This document shows, one piece after another, positions 47,344 through 57,180 of a stretch of DNA of 64,000 nt. The notes below the pieces were generated by a model. That model saw only the letters and a program-made list of their open reading frames with translations. It did not search any database and was not told the DNA's origin. Where the stretch lies: the NCBI GenBank assembly GCA_023386315.1, contig JAEWJZ010000009.1:91014-155013 (forward strand), written 5' to 3'. How positions within the stretch are numbered: position 1 is the first letter of the stretch; each line of letters opens with the position of its first letter. Origin of the DNA: Bacillota bacterium (GTDB lineage Bacteria; Bacillota; Clostridia; Lachnospirales; Lachnospiraceae). The translations under genes were made by a program, and so were the position numbers.

Positions 47344-48424
47344 TTTTTTTGATCTCCTTCACTACACACTCTTCTGCTGTCTTTCCTTTAGATACTTTCA
47401 TCTCTTTTAATTTCCTGATTCTTGTAATTTCCCGAACTCCTTTCTTTCCACTGCCTTCGTTTTCCTGGAGCCCTTCTTTGCGTTTTTTCGATGCAGACAG
47501 ACGGCTCATCAGGCTGGTAATGGAATAAAGAATGGGTGCAAAATCCCCCCGGTATGCCTTTTCGCAAGTGGATTTAACATCAAAATTCTCACTTCCTATC
47601 TCCTGAAACAAATATTTTTCATCATCGATAATATGTTTCAGCCGGTCAATCAGCTGATTGACTGAATTAGTGAGAATTCCGATCTCATCCCTGGAGCGAT
47701 AGGATAAATATACATCAAGATCTCCGTCTGCCACTCTCCTTGTCCCTTCAACAAGATCCTTTACCGGTTTGTCAATTGCTATAATAATGTAGATCACAAG
47801 GAGGGAAATTAAAAATCCCACAACACCCACACTGATGACCTTCATTCTGGCCAGACGCATGTATAAATGATCGGCTTCAATACTGGCTGCCTCTGATCCT
47901 TTTCTGTTATAATCCACGACCTTTAAAAATCCGTTGCTTGCTTCATCAAACAGCTGTCTGGATTCCCCCATAATAATGTTAAATGCCTCTTCGGAGTTGT
48001 TTTCCCTGCTGACTGAAAGAAGGCGGTCACTGCATTCCAGATAATTATTCCAATTGTCTTTCGCCTGCGCCATCAGCTCACGGTCCGACTCGTCGGCAAT
48101 ATAAAGCTCGTACCGGGAAAATGACTGGCCTATCTCAGCTCTGATAGCCTCCATCTCCTGCTCCAGCCTGGTTTTGTCAGCCACGCTTGTAGTAACCACA
48201 TGGTTGTATTCCTTAATACGGTAATCCGCCGTCCTGGTATTCAACTCTTCCGCAATGATGATGGCAGGCACCCATGACTGGGAAATCACCGTACTGGCAT
48301 GATTGATCTTACTTGCCGTAATAACAGATTCCGTGCCAATAAATAAAAGTCCCAGGATACTGATCGCTCCCAGTAAAAGCAGCTTTGTTTTTATTTTAAT
48401 ATTTCTGATAGATGTCACTTTCAT
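47303..48424 (-). CDS. chemoreceptor-like protein with 4HB and HAMP domains, no signalling domain
   Basis: A 373-residue membrane protein. One helix near 13-33, a four-helix-bundle sensor domain (about 35-195), a second membrane segment (about 196-218) and a HAMP domain (IDKPVKDLVEGTRRVADGDLDVYL) are clear. The linker FQEIGSENFDVKSTCEKAYRGDF usually leads into a methyl-accepting or kinase output domain. Here it ends after LMSRLSASKKR in a very basic tail of about 60 residues that resembles nothing I know. It seems to be a receptor that lost its output by deletion or frameshift; the tail overlaps recJ. A small remnant or a decoy receptor are both possible. Confidence 0.8.
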   Translation of the reverse strand: MKVTSIRNIKIKTKLLLLGAISILGLLFIGTESVITASKINHASTVISQSWVPAIIIAEELNTRTADYRIKEYNHVVTTSVADKTRLEQEMEAIRAEIGQSFSRYELYIADESDRELMAQAKDNWNNYLECSDRLLSVSRENNSEEAFNIIMGESRQLFDEASNGFLKVVDYNRKGSEAASIEADHLYMRLARMKVISVGVVGFLISLLVIYIIIAIDKPVKDLVEGTRRVADGDLDVYLSYRSRDEIGILTNSVNQLIDRLKHIIDDEKYLFQEIGSENFDVKSTCEKAYRGDFAPILYSITSLMSRLSASKKRKEGLQENEGSGKKGVREITRIRKLKEMKVSKGKTAEECVVKEIKKNGGRNMDASDQTS

Positions 48425-49163
48425 ATTCTCTTAATCTCTTCCTCCTGGACCGGTAATCCGGTATTTCTTTTTCAACAACTGACCAGAATGCTTTTGAATG
48501 ATTCATAAAAAACCTGTGAGCCAGCTCATGTACCACAACGTAATCTACCAGATCTTCCGGCAGCAGCACAAGTCTCCAGTTAAAGTTTAAATTGCCCTTT
48601 CCGCTGCAGCTCCCCCACCTGGTTGCCTGGTCCCGGATGGCAATCCTTCCGTAATCTGTATTCATGATCCGTGACCATACAGCAGTTTTTTCCTCCAGAT
48701 ACTGTCTGGCCCGCTGCCTGTACCAGCTCTTAATAACTGTTCTGACCGTGTTCTCCCCTTCCCTTAAATTCTCAGGATTTATGGAACCAGTGAGCGTTAA
48801 ATCACCTGGGGATTCCTTTATAAAAATTCCCTTTTTCTTAAAATCAGGTAAAATACGAAGTGTATGCTTTTCCCCAAAAAGCAGCAGAACACTCCCGTCT
48901 GTACAGGAAAGCTGATGTCGGGCCGACTGGATCTTCACCTTCTGTACTGCCTCATATACCCAGCTGCTGTTTTTAAATACCAGCTCATGTCCAAATCGGT
49001 AAGGTGCAGACAAAGGAAGCCTAACTATGACTTCACCAGTTTTTGAAATCTGCAGGGCCATGGTTTTCCGGTTGGACTTCACTATCCGGTAACTGCAGAA
49101 ATTTCCATCTTCAAAGGGCAGAATTCCAGTGCTCCTTTTATCTTCATTATGCTCCACTTTCAT
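48396..49163 (-). CDS. YgjP-like (M48/WLM-type) metallopeptidase
   Basis: This 255-residue protein has the zinc motif VVHELAHRFFMNHSKAFW (HExxH plus downstream H), preceded by RWGSCSGKGNLNFNWRLVLLP, a hallmark of the YgjP/DUF45 family. These proteins act inside the cell and their substrates are uncertain. The start at 49163 has GTGGAG five bases upstream. The start region contains a 16-base tandem duplication. It overlaps the next gene by 29 bases. Confidence 0.88.
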   Translation of the reverse strand: MKVEHNEDKRSTGILPFEDGNFCSYRIVKSNRKTMALQISKTGEVIVRLPLSAPYRFGHELVFKNSSWVYEAVQKVKIQSARHQLSCTDGSVLLLFGEKHTLRILPDFKKKGIFIKESPGDLTLTGSINPENLREGENTVRTVIKSWYRQRARQYLEEKTAVWSRIMNTDYGRIAIRDQATRWGSCSGKGNLNFNWRLVLLPEDLVDYVVVHELAHRFFMNHSKAFWSVVEKEIPDYRSRRKRLREYESDIYQKY

Positions 49164-49175
49164 TATGCTCCACTT
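49144..49175. repeat. 16-bp exact tandem duplication at the metallopeptidase start
   Basis: The unit TCATTATGCTCCACTT (plus strand) occurs twice without a gap at 49144-49159 and 49160-49175. Sixteen is not a multiple of three, so the duplication shifts the frame between the outer and inner ATG. The upstream ATG near 49179-49181 would have read MEVEHNEDKR in the single-copy state. Confidence 0.9.
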
Positions 49176-49266
49176 CCATATATGCAATTCCAATCTTTAT
49201 CTTCATTTACGCTGAAACCCGTACCCCTAATTATATCGAAAAACAGAAAAGGAAACAATAGATTTT

Positions 49267-49920
49267 TTATTCAGAGCGTTCCGAAATCTCCTTCAGTTTC
49301 CCAAAATCAGAAATAAAATACCCCTTCTCCTTCTTCATAATTCCCTCATCACAGAACTTTTTCATAACAAACAGCACATGGCGGTAGCTGACATTCATAT
49401 ATTCAGAGACATCCGTATGGGAAATCCCATACAGCCCCTCCTTGTGATGGGTAAGTATAAAAGAGGCAAGCCTTTTTTCAAGAGAATAATTCAAATATTC
49501 ACTGAGCCGGAAACTTCTGGCCATCAGTTTGCTGGAGATATAGGATGCAAAATAAAAGGACACCCCGGCATCCTTTTTACACATATCCCTGATCTCTCCT
49601 AAATCAAACTCCAGGCAGTAAATATCATCCACGACTCTGTTTTCTTTTGTAAAGTCCTCATTGCAGAAAATAGAAAGCTCCCCCAGCCAGTCCTCTCTTC
49701 CCGCAAAATCAAGAATGGAACGGCGGCCATTTTCATGGTCAATATATATTTTCACCGTACCCTGGCGGATAAAATAGCATCGGGATATGGACTCCCCTAC
49801 CTTAAATATATTGCTGCCTTTCAAAAAATGTCTCTCCCGCCCCATTTTTAATAAACTGCCGGGTATTTCACAAGTTACAAATTGTTTCATCATTAATTCC
49901 TCTGATATGATATTTCTCAT
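49267..49920 (-). CDS. Crp/Fnr-family transcriptional regulator (YeiL-like)
   Basis: This 217-residue protein has an N-terminal cyclic-nucleotide-type beta barrel (GSNIFKVGESISRCYFIRQGTVKIYI) and a C-terminal winged helix (HTDVSEYMNVSYRHVLFVMKKFCDEGIMKKEKGYFI). The cAMP-contact residues are not evident and there is no Fnr iron-sulfur Cys cluster, so the signal is unknown. It resembles YeiL, from memory. It is divergent from the membrane protein gene at 49968 across 47 bases, which makes that gene a likely target. Confidence 0.85.
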   Translation of the reverse strand: MRNIISEELMMKQFVTCEIPGSLLKMGRERHFLKGSNIFKVGESISRCYFIRQGTVKIYIDHENGRRSILDFAGREDWLGELSIFCNEDFTKENRVVDDIYCLEFDLGEIRDMCKKDAGVSFYFASYISSKLMARSFRLSEYLNYSLEKRLASFILTHHKEGLYGISHTDVSEYMNVSYRHVLFVMKKFCDEGIMKKEKGYFISDFGKLKEISERSE

Positions 49921-49967
49921 AGTAGGTTATCCAGAATCTATGGTATCATATTCCCGAGGTGAAAACA

Positions 49968-50606
49968 ATGACGAAGAAAAACTCACAATTAATTGCTTAT
50001 TCCATTTTATCCTTTGTATTCTTTGGATTTGGAATTTCGCTGCAGTTAAAAGCAGCGATCGGCCAGAGTGTCTTAAATGCACTTGCAGTTACACTTTCCT
50101 TCCTGATTCCGTGGAAGGTGGGTACCATACTAAACATGATCAATACCATTTTCTTTATCAGCTATTTACTTTTCAGGCGTACCCGATTAAACTATAAGGA
50201 CATCATTCAGATTATAGCTACCATTGGAAATGGAATTATTATTAACTTTTTTCTCTACCAGGTTCTGTCCGGTTTTACGGCCGAAAGCTATCTTTTTAAG
50301 TTATTGCTTTATATTACAGGTCTGATTATTGCTTCCTTAAGCCTTGGTGCAGTCCTGGCAATTGGAATTATCCGTTTTCCGCTGGAAAGCCTCTGTCTGA
50401 CCATCACGGAACTTTTTCACAGAAAATTCACGGCTGTACGCATGAGCTTTGATGTGATATTTCTGGCTGTGACGATTGCCCTTACCTTATGGGCACGTAC
50501 CCCTTTGCAGATCCGGGAAGGAACCGTAATCAGCGTTTTACTCCTTTCCCCGCTGTTAGGAATCTGCTATGACTTTTTTAAAAAGCACTGGAATATGGAG
50601 GACTGA
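49968..50606 (+). CDS. YczE/YyaS/YitT-type membrane protein
   Basis: A 212-residue protein with five to six hydrophobic segments starting SILSFVFFGFGISLQLKAAIG. The pattern KAAIGQSVLNALAVTLS and LAIGIIRFPLESLCLTITE fits the YczE/YitT integral membrane family of unknown role. The start at 49968 has GAGGTG seven bases upstream; an in-frame GTG at 49959 is less likely. It is followed at four bases by a HAD phosphatase and is probably controlled by the divergent Crp-type regulator. Confidence 0.78.
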   Translation: MTKKNSQLIAYSILSFVFFGFGISLQLKAAIGQSVLNALAVTLSFLIPWKVGTILNMINTIFFISYLLFRRTRLNYKDIIQIIATIGNGIIINFFLYQVLSGFTAESYLFKLLLYITGLIIASLSLGAVLAIGIIRFPLESLCLTITELFHRKFTAVRMSFDVIFLAVTIALTLWARTPLQIREGTVISVLLLSPLLGICYDFFKKHWNMED

Positions 50607-50610
50607 ATAC

Positions 50611-51282
50611 ATGTACCATACATACTTAATCGATATTGACAATACCATTCTTGATTTTGATGCTGCAGAAGAGCGGAGCTTTCAGAATGTAATAGAATCC
50701 TACTGCCTTTCCTTTGAACGCAGCATGCTGGATGATTATAAAAAGATTAATAAAAACCTATGGAATCTTCTGGAACAGGAGAAAATCAGCAGAGAAGAGG
50801 TATTTCACACCCGATTCTCCTTATACTTTCAGACCCTGAAAAAAGAGGTAGACGGAATAGAGGCGGAATCCCGCTACCGGAGCTTTCTTGGCAACAGCCC
50901 GGAGCTGATCCCCCACGCAAAAGATACACTGATACGATTAAAAAGCATGGGAAAAAAGCTCTACTCTGCTTCCAACGGAGTCTATTCCACCCAGATCACA
51001 CGACTGAAACAGGCTGGTATCTACGACCTGTTTGACGGCATGTTTATCTCCGAAAAGGTAGGAAGTGAAAAACCATCTCTGAATTTTTTCAGACACTGTT
51101 TTCTTCATATTCCTGATTTTCAGCAGGAAGAAACCCTCATGGTGGGAGACAGTTTAAGTTCCGATATCCAGGGCGCCGTGAACGCCGGTATCGATTCCTG
51201 TCTCTTCATCCGGACAGATTCCTTCGTCGAATCCGCCGCAACTCACACCATCCATGATCTGACACAGCTTTTAAGCCTGTAG
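50611..51282 (+). CDS. HAD-superfamily phosphatase, YjjG-like nucleotidase
   Basis: This 223-residue protein has motif I DIDNTILDFD, motif II in LYSASNGVY, motif III lysine in GSEKPSLNFF and motif IV MVGDSLSSDIQGAVNAGID. The order and cap size match the YjjG type that dephosphorylates odd pyrimidine nucleotides. The start ATG 50611 follows GGAGG; the frame extends into the preceding gene without a site. It is convergent with the murein operon, only three bases apart, and no clear terminator is visible there. Confidence 0.88.
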   Translation: MYHTYLIDIDNTILDFDAAEERSFQNVIESYCLSFERSMLDDYKKINKNLWNLLEQEKISREEVFHTRFSLYFQTLKKEVDGIEAESRYRSFLGNSPELIPHAKDTLIRLKSMGKKLYSASNGVYSTQITRLKQAGIYDLFDGMFISEKVGSEKPSLNFFRHCFLHIPDFQQEETLMVGDSLSSDIQGAVNAGIDSCLFIRTDSFVESAATHTIHDLTQLLSL

Positions 51283-51285
51283 CTT

Positions 51286-52131
51286 TTACAGGCAGAATCT
51301 TCCTTCCAGTGCCAGGAACTGATCCAGTACCATCCGGCTTACCCTGGCACCGAACACAGTGGCCGGATGAGCCGGATAATACATGGCATCAGAGAATTCT
51401 TTATGAAACATGACAATCACATAGGAGCCATATGGAGTAAATACAATGCCTCCGTCATTGCGGCAGGCATCCATGCTCCCGCTTTTTGAAGCCACTGAAA
51501 TCAGTATTTCATCCGTATTATCACTGTCCATATAGACCGGAGGGAAATCCTTAGTGATCATGCTGTTATAATGCTGTTTTTTTAATATTTCAATCATCGC
51601 CGCATCAGCCCGTGGACTGACCAGTTCTCCCTTTACCAGTCTTGTAAAAATACTGCCGTAATCCTTCGGCGTACTGGTACCCAGTCTCCGGTACTGATCA
51701 AAGTGAAGGGGATTGTAAAGAACGGTATCTTTGCATCCCAGCCTCTCTATACAGCGGTTGATGGTATCCAGCCCCAGATAGTCAATCATCATATTAGTGG
51801 CAACATTATCACTGACTATTATCATTAAAACAGCCGCATCTTTTACCCGCAGAACAGCCCCCGGTTCAAGAGATACCAGCACACCGCTCCCATCCACCAC
51901 ATGCTCATCCTTATATTCTACAAAGTCCTCCAGGCTTTTGTTTCCTTTTTCCACTTCATCAAACAGACAGGCAAGAATAAAAGTTTTTATGGTACTGGCA
52001 GTCTCATATTTTTCATCCTGCCCCAAAGCAATTACATTCCCATGAAAATCATTTAAATAAATTCCCATCTTCCCGTCGTAGCTCATAATTTCCGCCTGTA
52101 TTCTTTTTTCTAATGTAAATCTGGAATCCAT
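51286..52131 (-). CDS. class A beta-lactamase-fold serine hydrolase, no signal peptide
   Basis: This 281-residue protein has the three motifs of class A serine beta-lactamases and related peptidases: S-T-I-K in YETASTIKTFILA, S-D-N in IIVSDNVATNMM and K-S-G in ASKSGSMDACRND. No signal peptide or lipobox is seen, so it should be cytoplasmic, which is odd for a beta-lactamase. It is the last gene of the murein-peptide operon, 21 bases after the NlpC/P60 gene. A hydrolase of imported D-amino-acid peptides is the likeliest role (inference). A related protein is the first gene of the operon. Confidence 0.87.
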   Translation of the reverse strand: MDSRFTLEKRIQAEIMSYDGKMGIYLNDFHGNVIALGQDEKYETASTIKTFILACLFDEVEKGNKSLEDFVEYKDEHVVDGSGVLVSLEPGAVLRVKDAAVLMIIVSDNVATNMMIDYLGLDTINRCIERLGCKDTVLYNPLHFDQYRRLGTSTPKDYGSIFTRLVKGELVSPRADAAMIEILKKQHYNSMITKDFPPVYMDSDNTDEILISVASKSGSMDACRNDGGIVFTPYGSYVIVMFHKEFSDAMYYPAHPATVFGARVSRMVLDQFLALEGRFCL

Positions 52132-52152
52132 GTCATCCTCCGTTCCATTCCC

Positions 52153-53043
52153 TTAGAATATACTGCCTGAAGCATACCAGCTCTTTGCCAGATCCTCCCG
52201 GTAATCCGCTGTCTCCGTATTTAAACTGTTAATAACCACTCCGCTGCTTCCGATCTTTCCCGTAGAATGGATATACCTGCCATTTCCCATATACATTGCG
52301 ATATGTCCGGGAAAATACATCAGGTCTCCGGGAAGCATTTCTTCCTTTGGTATTTCCCGGACAGGAAATCCGGCCTGGATCTTCGCATCCCGAAAGATAA
52401 TGATTCCACTAAGCAGATAACTCTGCGAAGTCAGTCCGGAACAGTCAATCCCCAGTGACGTTCTTCCTCCCCACCGGTACTGTGTCCCCAGATACTGCAT
52501 TGCATTCTCCACAACTGCCTGGCGGAATTCCTTTTCATCCACAATTTCCTTCTGTGGAAGCTTTCCTGTCCACAATCCGCTCTGGGAATATTCTTTCGGG
52601 CGCAGATACTGATTTCTCACAAACCCTCTCTGTCCGTCAAATAACTCCACCAGTGCCCAGCCAGGTTCCATGGATTCAAACTCCAGGACCTTTATAAGCG
52701 CTCCTCTGGGAACACTTATGATTCTGATACCCTGTACCTTAGGCAGCGACATAATGTCCACGAATTCCCCATCAGTCACCATAAGGCCGCCCTCTTCCCA
52801 GTTAATCAGTGCAGAAAGACCGGTGAGTTCCACATCTTCTTTTCTTACATACCCCGGATAATGATATGCAGTCATAACCGGATAAAAACCCTGTTCTTCT
52901 TCCCCTCTGATCCGAAGTCCCATTCCATATATTCCTTCATCTGCAATGGAAGAAACTATTTTCTTTTCCCTGTTTTCTTTTGTTTCCTCCGGCCGGTCCC
53001 ATATGGTGATTACCGGTTCTACAATCACTGCAAACTGTTCCAT
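52153..53043 (-). CDS. NlpC/P60 endopeptidase, YkfC-like
   Basis: This 296-residue protein has two SH3-like regions (about 20-160) and an NlpC/P60 domain with catalytic Cys in RTSLGIDCSGLTSQS and His in FPGHIAMYMGNGRYIHSTG. No signal peptide is seen. B. subtilis YkfC has this layout and cleaves gamma-D-Glu-DAP bonds in peptides with a free L-Ala end. The neighbouring dipeptide epimerase and peptide transporter strongly support this role here. GGAGG stands before ATG 53043. Confidence 0.92.
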   Translation of the reverse strand: MEQFAVIVEPVITIWDRPEETKENREKKIVSSIADEGIYGMGLRIRGEEEQGFYPVMTAYHYPGYVRKEDVELTGLSALINWEEGGLMVTDGEFVDIMSLPKVQGIRIISVPRGALIKVLEFESMEPGWALVELFDGQRGFVRNQYLRPKEYSQSGLWTGKLPQKEIVDEKEFRQAVVENAMQYLGTQYRWGGRTSLGIDCSGLTSQSYLLSGIIIFRDAKIQAGFPVREIPKEEMLPGDLMYFPGHIAMYMGNGRYIHSTGKIGSSGVVINSLNTETADYREDLAKSWYASGSIF

Positions 53044-53122
53044 CGCTTCCTCCTTTCATTACGAAGAACCGGACATGCAAGTCAAAAGCAGCGGATATTT
53101 CCGCTGCCTTTCATCCGTTTCG

Positions 53123-54055
53123 TCAACACTCATATAATTTCTTATATTCTTCTGCCTCTTTTTTATTCGCCAGCACAAAATGTTCCTTTCTGATTTCCTG
53201 CCAGAAAGGCTGGTCTGTTGTATAATCATGAATAGACGGATCATAAACCATCAGTTTCTTATCCTTCTCATGCTTTGGATCCGGCATGGGAATTGCAGAG
53301 AGCAGCGCCCTGGTGTAAGGGTGAATGGCATGAGTGATCAGTTCTTCCGTCTCAGCCATCTCCACGATCTCACCTTTCCGGATCACTGCAATCCGGTCTG
53401 TAATAAACCGCATGACCGACAAATCATGGGCAATGAACAAATAGGTAATCTGACGCTCCTTCTGCATTCTGGTAAGAAGATTAAGAACCTGAGCCCGTAC
53501 CGACACATCAAGAGCAGAGATTGGTTCATCTGCAATAATAAACTCAGGTTTCATAATCAGAGATCTGGCGATTCCGATCCGCTGCCTCTGGCCTCCGGAA
53601 AATTCATGGGGGAAGCGGCTGGCAAACTCCGGGAGAAGCCCTACATCAAGAAGCGCCTGATTCACCCGCTCCTTTCTCTCCTGCTCAGAAATCCCTTTTT
53701 CAATATTCATTAACCCTTCGCTGACAATATAATCCACCTTGGCTCTTTCATTCAGTGATGCCTGGGGGTCCTGAAAAATCATCTGAATTTCCTGAATTAC
53801 CTTTCGGTCAAGTTCTCCGGATATATCTCCATTTATCTTCTGACCCTTATAGAGAATTTCTCCTCCTGAGGTCTTTATAATTCTCATGACCGCTCTGCCA
53901 ATGGTGGTTTTACCAGAACCCGATTCCCCCACCAGTCCAAAGGTCTCCCCTTTATAAATCTTAAAGTTCACCCCTTTAACTGCCTGATATTTCTTTTTCC
54001 GATCACCGAAGGTCACTTCTAAATCCTTTACTTCCAATAATACTTCCCGCTCCAT
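53123..54055 (-). CDS. oligopeptide/dipeptide ABC transporter ATPase (DppF/OppF type)
   Basis: This 310-residue ATPase has Walker [10 protein letters not shown], the [17 protein letters not shown]-loop, signature [15 protein letters not shown] and Walker [14 protein letters not shown]. The oligopeptide C-terminal extension ([14 protein letters not shown]) is present. It pairs with the ATPase just upstream, with which it shares one base (TGATG). Confidence 0.95.
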   Translation of the reverse strand: MEREVLLEVKDLEVTFGDRKKKYQAVKGVNFKIYKGETFGLVGESGSGKTTIGRAVMRIIKTSGGEILYKGQKINGDISGELDRKVIQEIQMIFQDPQASLNERAKVDYIVSEGLMNIEKGISEQERKERVNQALLDVGLLPEFASRFPHEFSGGQRQRIGIARSLIMKPEFIIADEPISALDVSVRAQVLNLLTRMQKERQITYLFIAHDLSVMRFITDRIAVIRKGEIVEMAETEELITHAIHPYTRALLSAIPMPDPKHEKDKKLMVYDPSIHDYTTDQPFWQEIRKEHFVLANKKEAEEYKKLYEC

Positions 54056-55107
54056 CAGAACAGACCTCCCTCTCTGATTATTTTTAGTACCTGCGGCGGA
54101 TCCGTCTTCGGTGCCCTTTCATCAAGCAGCCAGGTTTTCGCCTTATGGGTAGGGGAAACGCTGAAATAAGGAGGACTCTTTACAAAATCAATTTTAAGCG
54201 CCTGTGGATTTCTGGGAGCAAATGCATCTCCTTTTATTTCTGCATAAAGATTGGGCGGCGTCCCGGCTATGGAGAATAAATCCTCTCCCTTTATCCCAAC
54301 CTGTGGCAAAGAAGAAAGAAGCGCCCAGGTATAAGGGTGTCTTGCATCATAAAAGATATCTTCGCTGGTTCCGATCTCCACAATATCCCCTGCATACATC
54401 ACAGCAACTCTGTCTGCGGTATTGGCCACCACCCCCAGATCATGGGTAATCAGTATAACAGAAAGCTTGTATTTCAGCCGCAGTTCCTTAATCAGCTCAA
54501 GAATCTGAGCCTGTATGGTCACATCAAGAGCCGTTGTGGGCTCATCACATATGAGAATCTGGGGATTGCAGGCAATGGCAATGGCGATTACCACACGCTG
54601 GCGCATCCCCCCTGAAAATTCATGGGGATACTGATAAAACCGCTTCTCCGGATCCTGAATCCCTACATCGGTCAGATACTGAAGCGTTCGCTTTTTGGCT
54701 TCCCCCCTGCTTCCTTTCTGATGAAGGAGAACCGCCTCCATAATCTGAGCTCCAATGGTCTTTAACGGATTTAAGCTGGTCATGGGATCCTGCATGATCA
54801 TGGCAATTTCATGCCCCCGCAGCTTTAACCAGTCCTTTTCTTTCTTTATCCTCGTTAATTCAACTGCCGTTTTATCATCAGAGCCGTAGTAAACGGCTTT
54901 TCCGCCGCTGACACTGCCGTTTTTATCCAGAAGTCCCATAAATGATTTTGTTAAAACCGATTTTCCGCTTCCCGATTCCCCTACAATCGCCAGAATCTCC
55001 CCTTTATAAAGTTCCAGAGAGATTCCCCGGATGGCATGAAGCCGTTTCCCTCTCAGTTCAAAGGTAATATCTAAATCACTTACCTCTAATATCGTCTCAC
55101 GTTCCAT
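54055..55107 (-). CDS. oligopeptide/dipeptide ABC transporter ATPase (DppD/OppD type)
   Basis: This 350-residue ATPase has Walker [29 protein letters not shown], signature [15 protein letters not shown] and Walker [13 protein letters not shown]. The C-terminal oligopeptide region [20 protein letters not shown] resembles the usual cluster-binding tail but lacks its four Cys. Translation probably follows the permease gene 11 bases upstream. Confidence 0.95.
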   Translation of the reverse strand: MERETILEVSDLDITFELRGKRLHAIRGISLELYKGEILAIVGESGSGKSVLTKSFMGLLDKNGSVSGGKAVYYGSDDKTAVELTRIKKEKDWLKLRGHEIAMIMQDPMTSLNPLKTIGAQIMEAVLLHQKGSRGEAKKRTLQYLTDVGIQDPEKRFYQYPHEFSGGMRQRVVIAIAIACNPQILICDEPTTALDVTIQAQILELIKELRLKYKLSVILITHDLGVVANTADRVAVMYAGDIVEIGTSEDIFYDARHPYTWALLSSLPQVGIKGEDLFSIAGTPPNLYAEIKGDAFAPRNPQALKIDFVKSPPYFSVSPTHKAKTWLLDERAPKTDPPQVLKIIREGGLF

Positions 55108-55118
55108 TGGCAGCCTCC

Positions 55119-56105
55119 TTATATGTGATTCTTCGGATCGGCGGCATCAGAAAACGCATTGCCGATAATGTAGAATGAAATAGTTACAAATGAAAGAATA
55201 ATGGTAGGATAAACCAGCTGATAGCGCAGAGCCGGGCTGGTAATGAGCGCTCTTCCTTCATTGATTAAGTTTCCAAGGCTTGGGATATTAACCGGAAGCC
55301 CCAGACCGATATAAGTAATAAACACCTCATTACCAATGGCTGCAGGAATGGTAAGTGCCATACGAAGCATAATGACGGAAACCAGATAAGGCAGAAGATT
55401 TTTCACAATAATTCTGACAGTCGGTGTTCCAAGGCATCGGCTTGCAACATTATAATCCCTGTCTCTGATAATCAGTATCTGATTGCGGATAAATCTGGCC
55501 ATCTGAATCCATCCCGTAAGACACATGGCAAATATAAGCGTCTTCACGCTGGGTTTTAATATGTAAGAGATCAAAATCAATATGATGGTATTTGGTATAT
55601 TATCAATGATATTATAAATTTCAGTCAGAATAAAGTCCGCCTTCCTGACATATCCCCAGATCACACCTACCGTAATGCCGATCACGGCCTCCGCCAGTGC
55701 CACTGATAAACCAATAAACAGAGAAGTTCTTGTCCCGGACCAGATCCGCGCCCATAAGTCCTGACCGATGGAATTGGTCCCGAGAATAAACTGTTTTCCA
55801 GGCGGAATATTACGAAACTGCATTCCACTGGCATCATTGATGATCAGGTTCGGATCATACTGCCCCGGTAGATAAGGCTGTACAAACGTAAATGCCAATA
55901 GCAGAAACAACAGCACCAGCAATGCAAATGCCATGCGGTTTTTAAAAAAAGCATGAATCGTACTTTTCCAGTAAGAATAATTGCTGAACCCCGTTTTCTC
56001 CGTCTCAGCCTCATTATATCCGCCGAACGTAAACAGCTCCGCTTCTTCCATGTTTTCGATTAACTCCGCTTCTTTTGTATGGCGGTAAGAAAATTGCTTC
56101 ATCAT
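55119..56105 (-). CDS. oligopeptide/dipeptide ABC transporter permease (DppC/OppC type)
   Basis: This 328-residue protein has an extended cytoplasmic N-terminus and about six membrane helices. It shows FILGTNSIGQDLWARIWSGTRTSLFIGL, the family start of the core, and the EAA loop as VASRCLGTPTVRIIVKNLLPY. It overlaps the second permease gene by four bases. Confidence 0.95.
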   Translation of the reverse strand: MMKQFSYRHTKEAELIENMEEAELFTFGGYNEAETEKTGFSNYSYWKSTIHAFFKNRMAFALLVLLFLLLAFTFVQPYLPGQYDPNLIINDASGMQFRNIPPGKQFILGTNSIGQDLWARIWSGTRTSLFIGLSVALAEAVIGITVGVIWGYVRKADFILTEIYNIIDNIPNTIILILISYILKPSVKTLIFAMCLTGWIQMARFIRNQILIIRDRDYNVASRCLGTPTVRIIVKNLLPYLVSVIMLRMALTIPAAIGNEVFITYIGLGLPVNIPSLGNLINEGRALITSPALRYQLVYPTIILSFVTISFYIIGNAFSDAADPKNHI

Positions 56106-57043
56106 CTGTCACCTGCTTTCTTTCCAAGGCTGATTCTGGGATCCAGCATTACCATCATAAGATCCCCAAGAAGCAGTCCCAGTACGCCCACACAGGCATA
56201 CAAAAGAACAATCCCCTGCACCATGGCATTGTCATGCTTTTTAATTACTGTAACCAGCAGACCGCCCATTCCGGGAATGCTGTACAGAGATTCTATATAG
56301 ATTGACCCGATCACCGTATTTAAAAATGCAGTGGGGATATACTGGGCCAGAGGTACAAACGCATTGCGGAAAATATGCTTAAACATAACCTTACCTTCCG
56401 ACAGCCCCTTTGCCTTGGCTAACCTCACATAATCCTTATTGCTTTCATCAATCATATACCGTCTCAGCCACATCCCATAAAATGCAATATTTCCAAGAGA
56501 CATGGAAATAACCGGCAGCACCCAGTATTTGGGATCATCGATCTCAAACAGCAGTCCTACATGAAAAAGCTGAGTTCCATAAAGCTGGATATAAAGGAAA
56601 TAGACTGCGGCCGGAACTGCCTGAATACAGACAATAAAAAATGTTCCGATTCTGTCAAACCAGCGGTACTGATACCTTGCCATCAAAGCCCCCATTGGAA
56701 GTCCCACAAGAAGAGACACAATCATAGACCAGATTCCCAGCTTAATGGACACAGGAACCTTATCAGCCAGAATATCAGATACAGGAACATTGGAGCGGTA
56801 AATCCTGGACATGCCCAGATCCCCACGAAGCAGGCTCTTAAAAAAATGGGCGATCTGAAGCGGCAGGGGATCTGATAATCCCATCTCCTTTAACCCCACT
56901 TCGATCTGCTGAGGCGTCATTTTATCAAAGTTCTGAAAATAACCTTCAATCGGCATGAGACGGAGAAGACAGAATACAACGGTCAGAATGATGATCAGTG
57001 TAAGAAATGAACGTGCGATTCTTTTGCTTAAGTATAGTAACAT
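56102..57043 (-). CDS. oligopeptide/dipeptide ABC transporter permease (DppB/OppB type)
   Basis: This 313-residue protein has about six membrane helices starting at RSFLTLIIILTVVFCLLRLMP. The EAA loop reads VRLAKAKGLSEGKVMFKHIFRNAFVP, followed by IYSIPGMGGL-like YSIPGMGGLLV. It lies 137 bases downstream of the binding protein gene. Confidence 0.95.
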   Translation of the reverse strand: MLLYLSKRIARSFLTLIIILTVVFCLLRLMPIEGYFQNFDKMTPQQIEVGLKEMGLSDPLPLQIAHFFKSLLRGDLGMSRIYRSNVPVSDILADKVPVSIKLGIWSMIVSLLVGLPMGALMARYQYRWFDRIGTFFIVCIQAVPAAVYFLYIQLYGTQLFHVGLLFEIDDPKYWVLPVISMSLGNIAFYGMWLRRYMIDESNKDYVRLAKAKGLSEGKVMFKHIFRNAFVPLAQYIPTAFLNTVIGSIYIESLYSIPGMGGLLVTVIKKHDNAMVQGIVLLYACVGVLGLLLGDLMMVMLDPRISLGKKAGDR

Positions 57044-57180
57044 CAGTTTTTCAGACTCCTTTGTTTAGTTTGTAAAAATACTCTCTGAAGACGACGTAAT
57101 ACAGGCCCACCTCCCCTTCAGACGGTATTTTTCCGCCGGACCAAAAGCGCAGCCTGTGATCCGGCGTTTTCCCTTACCGT

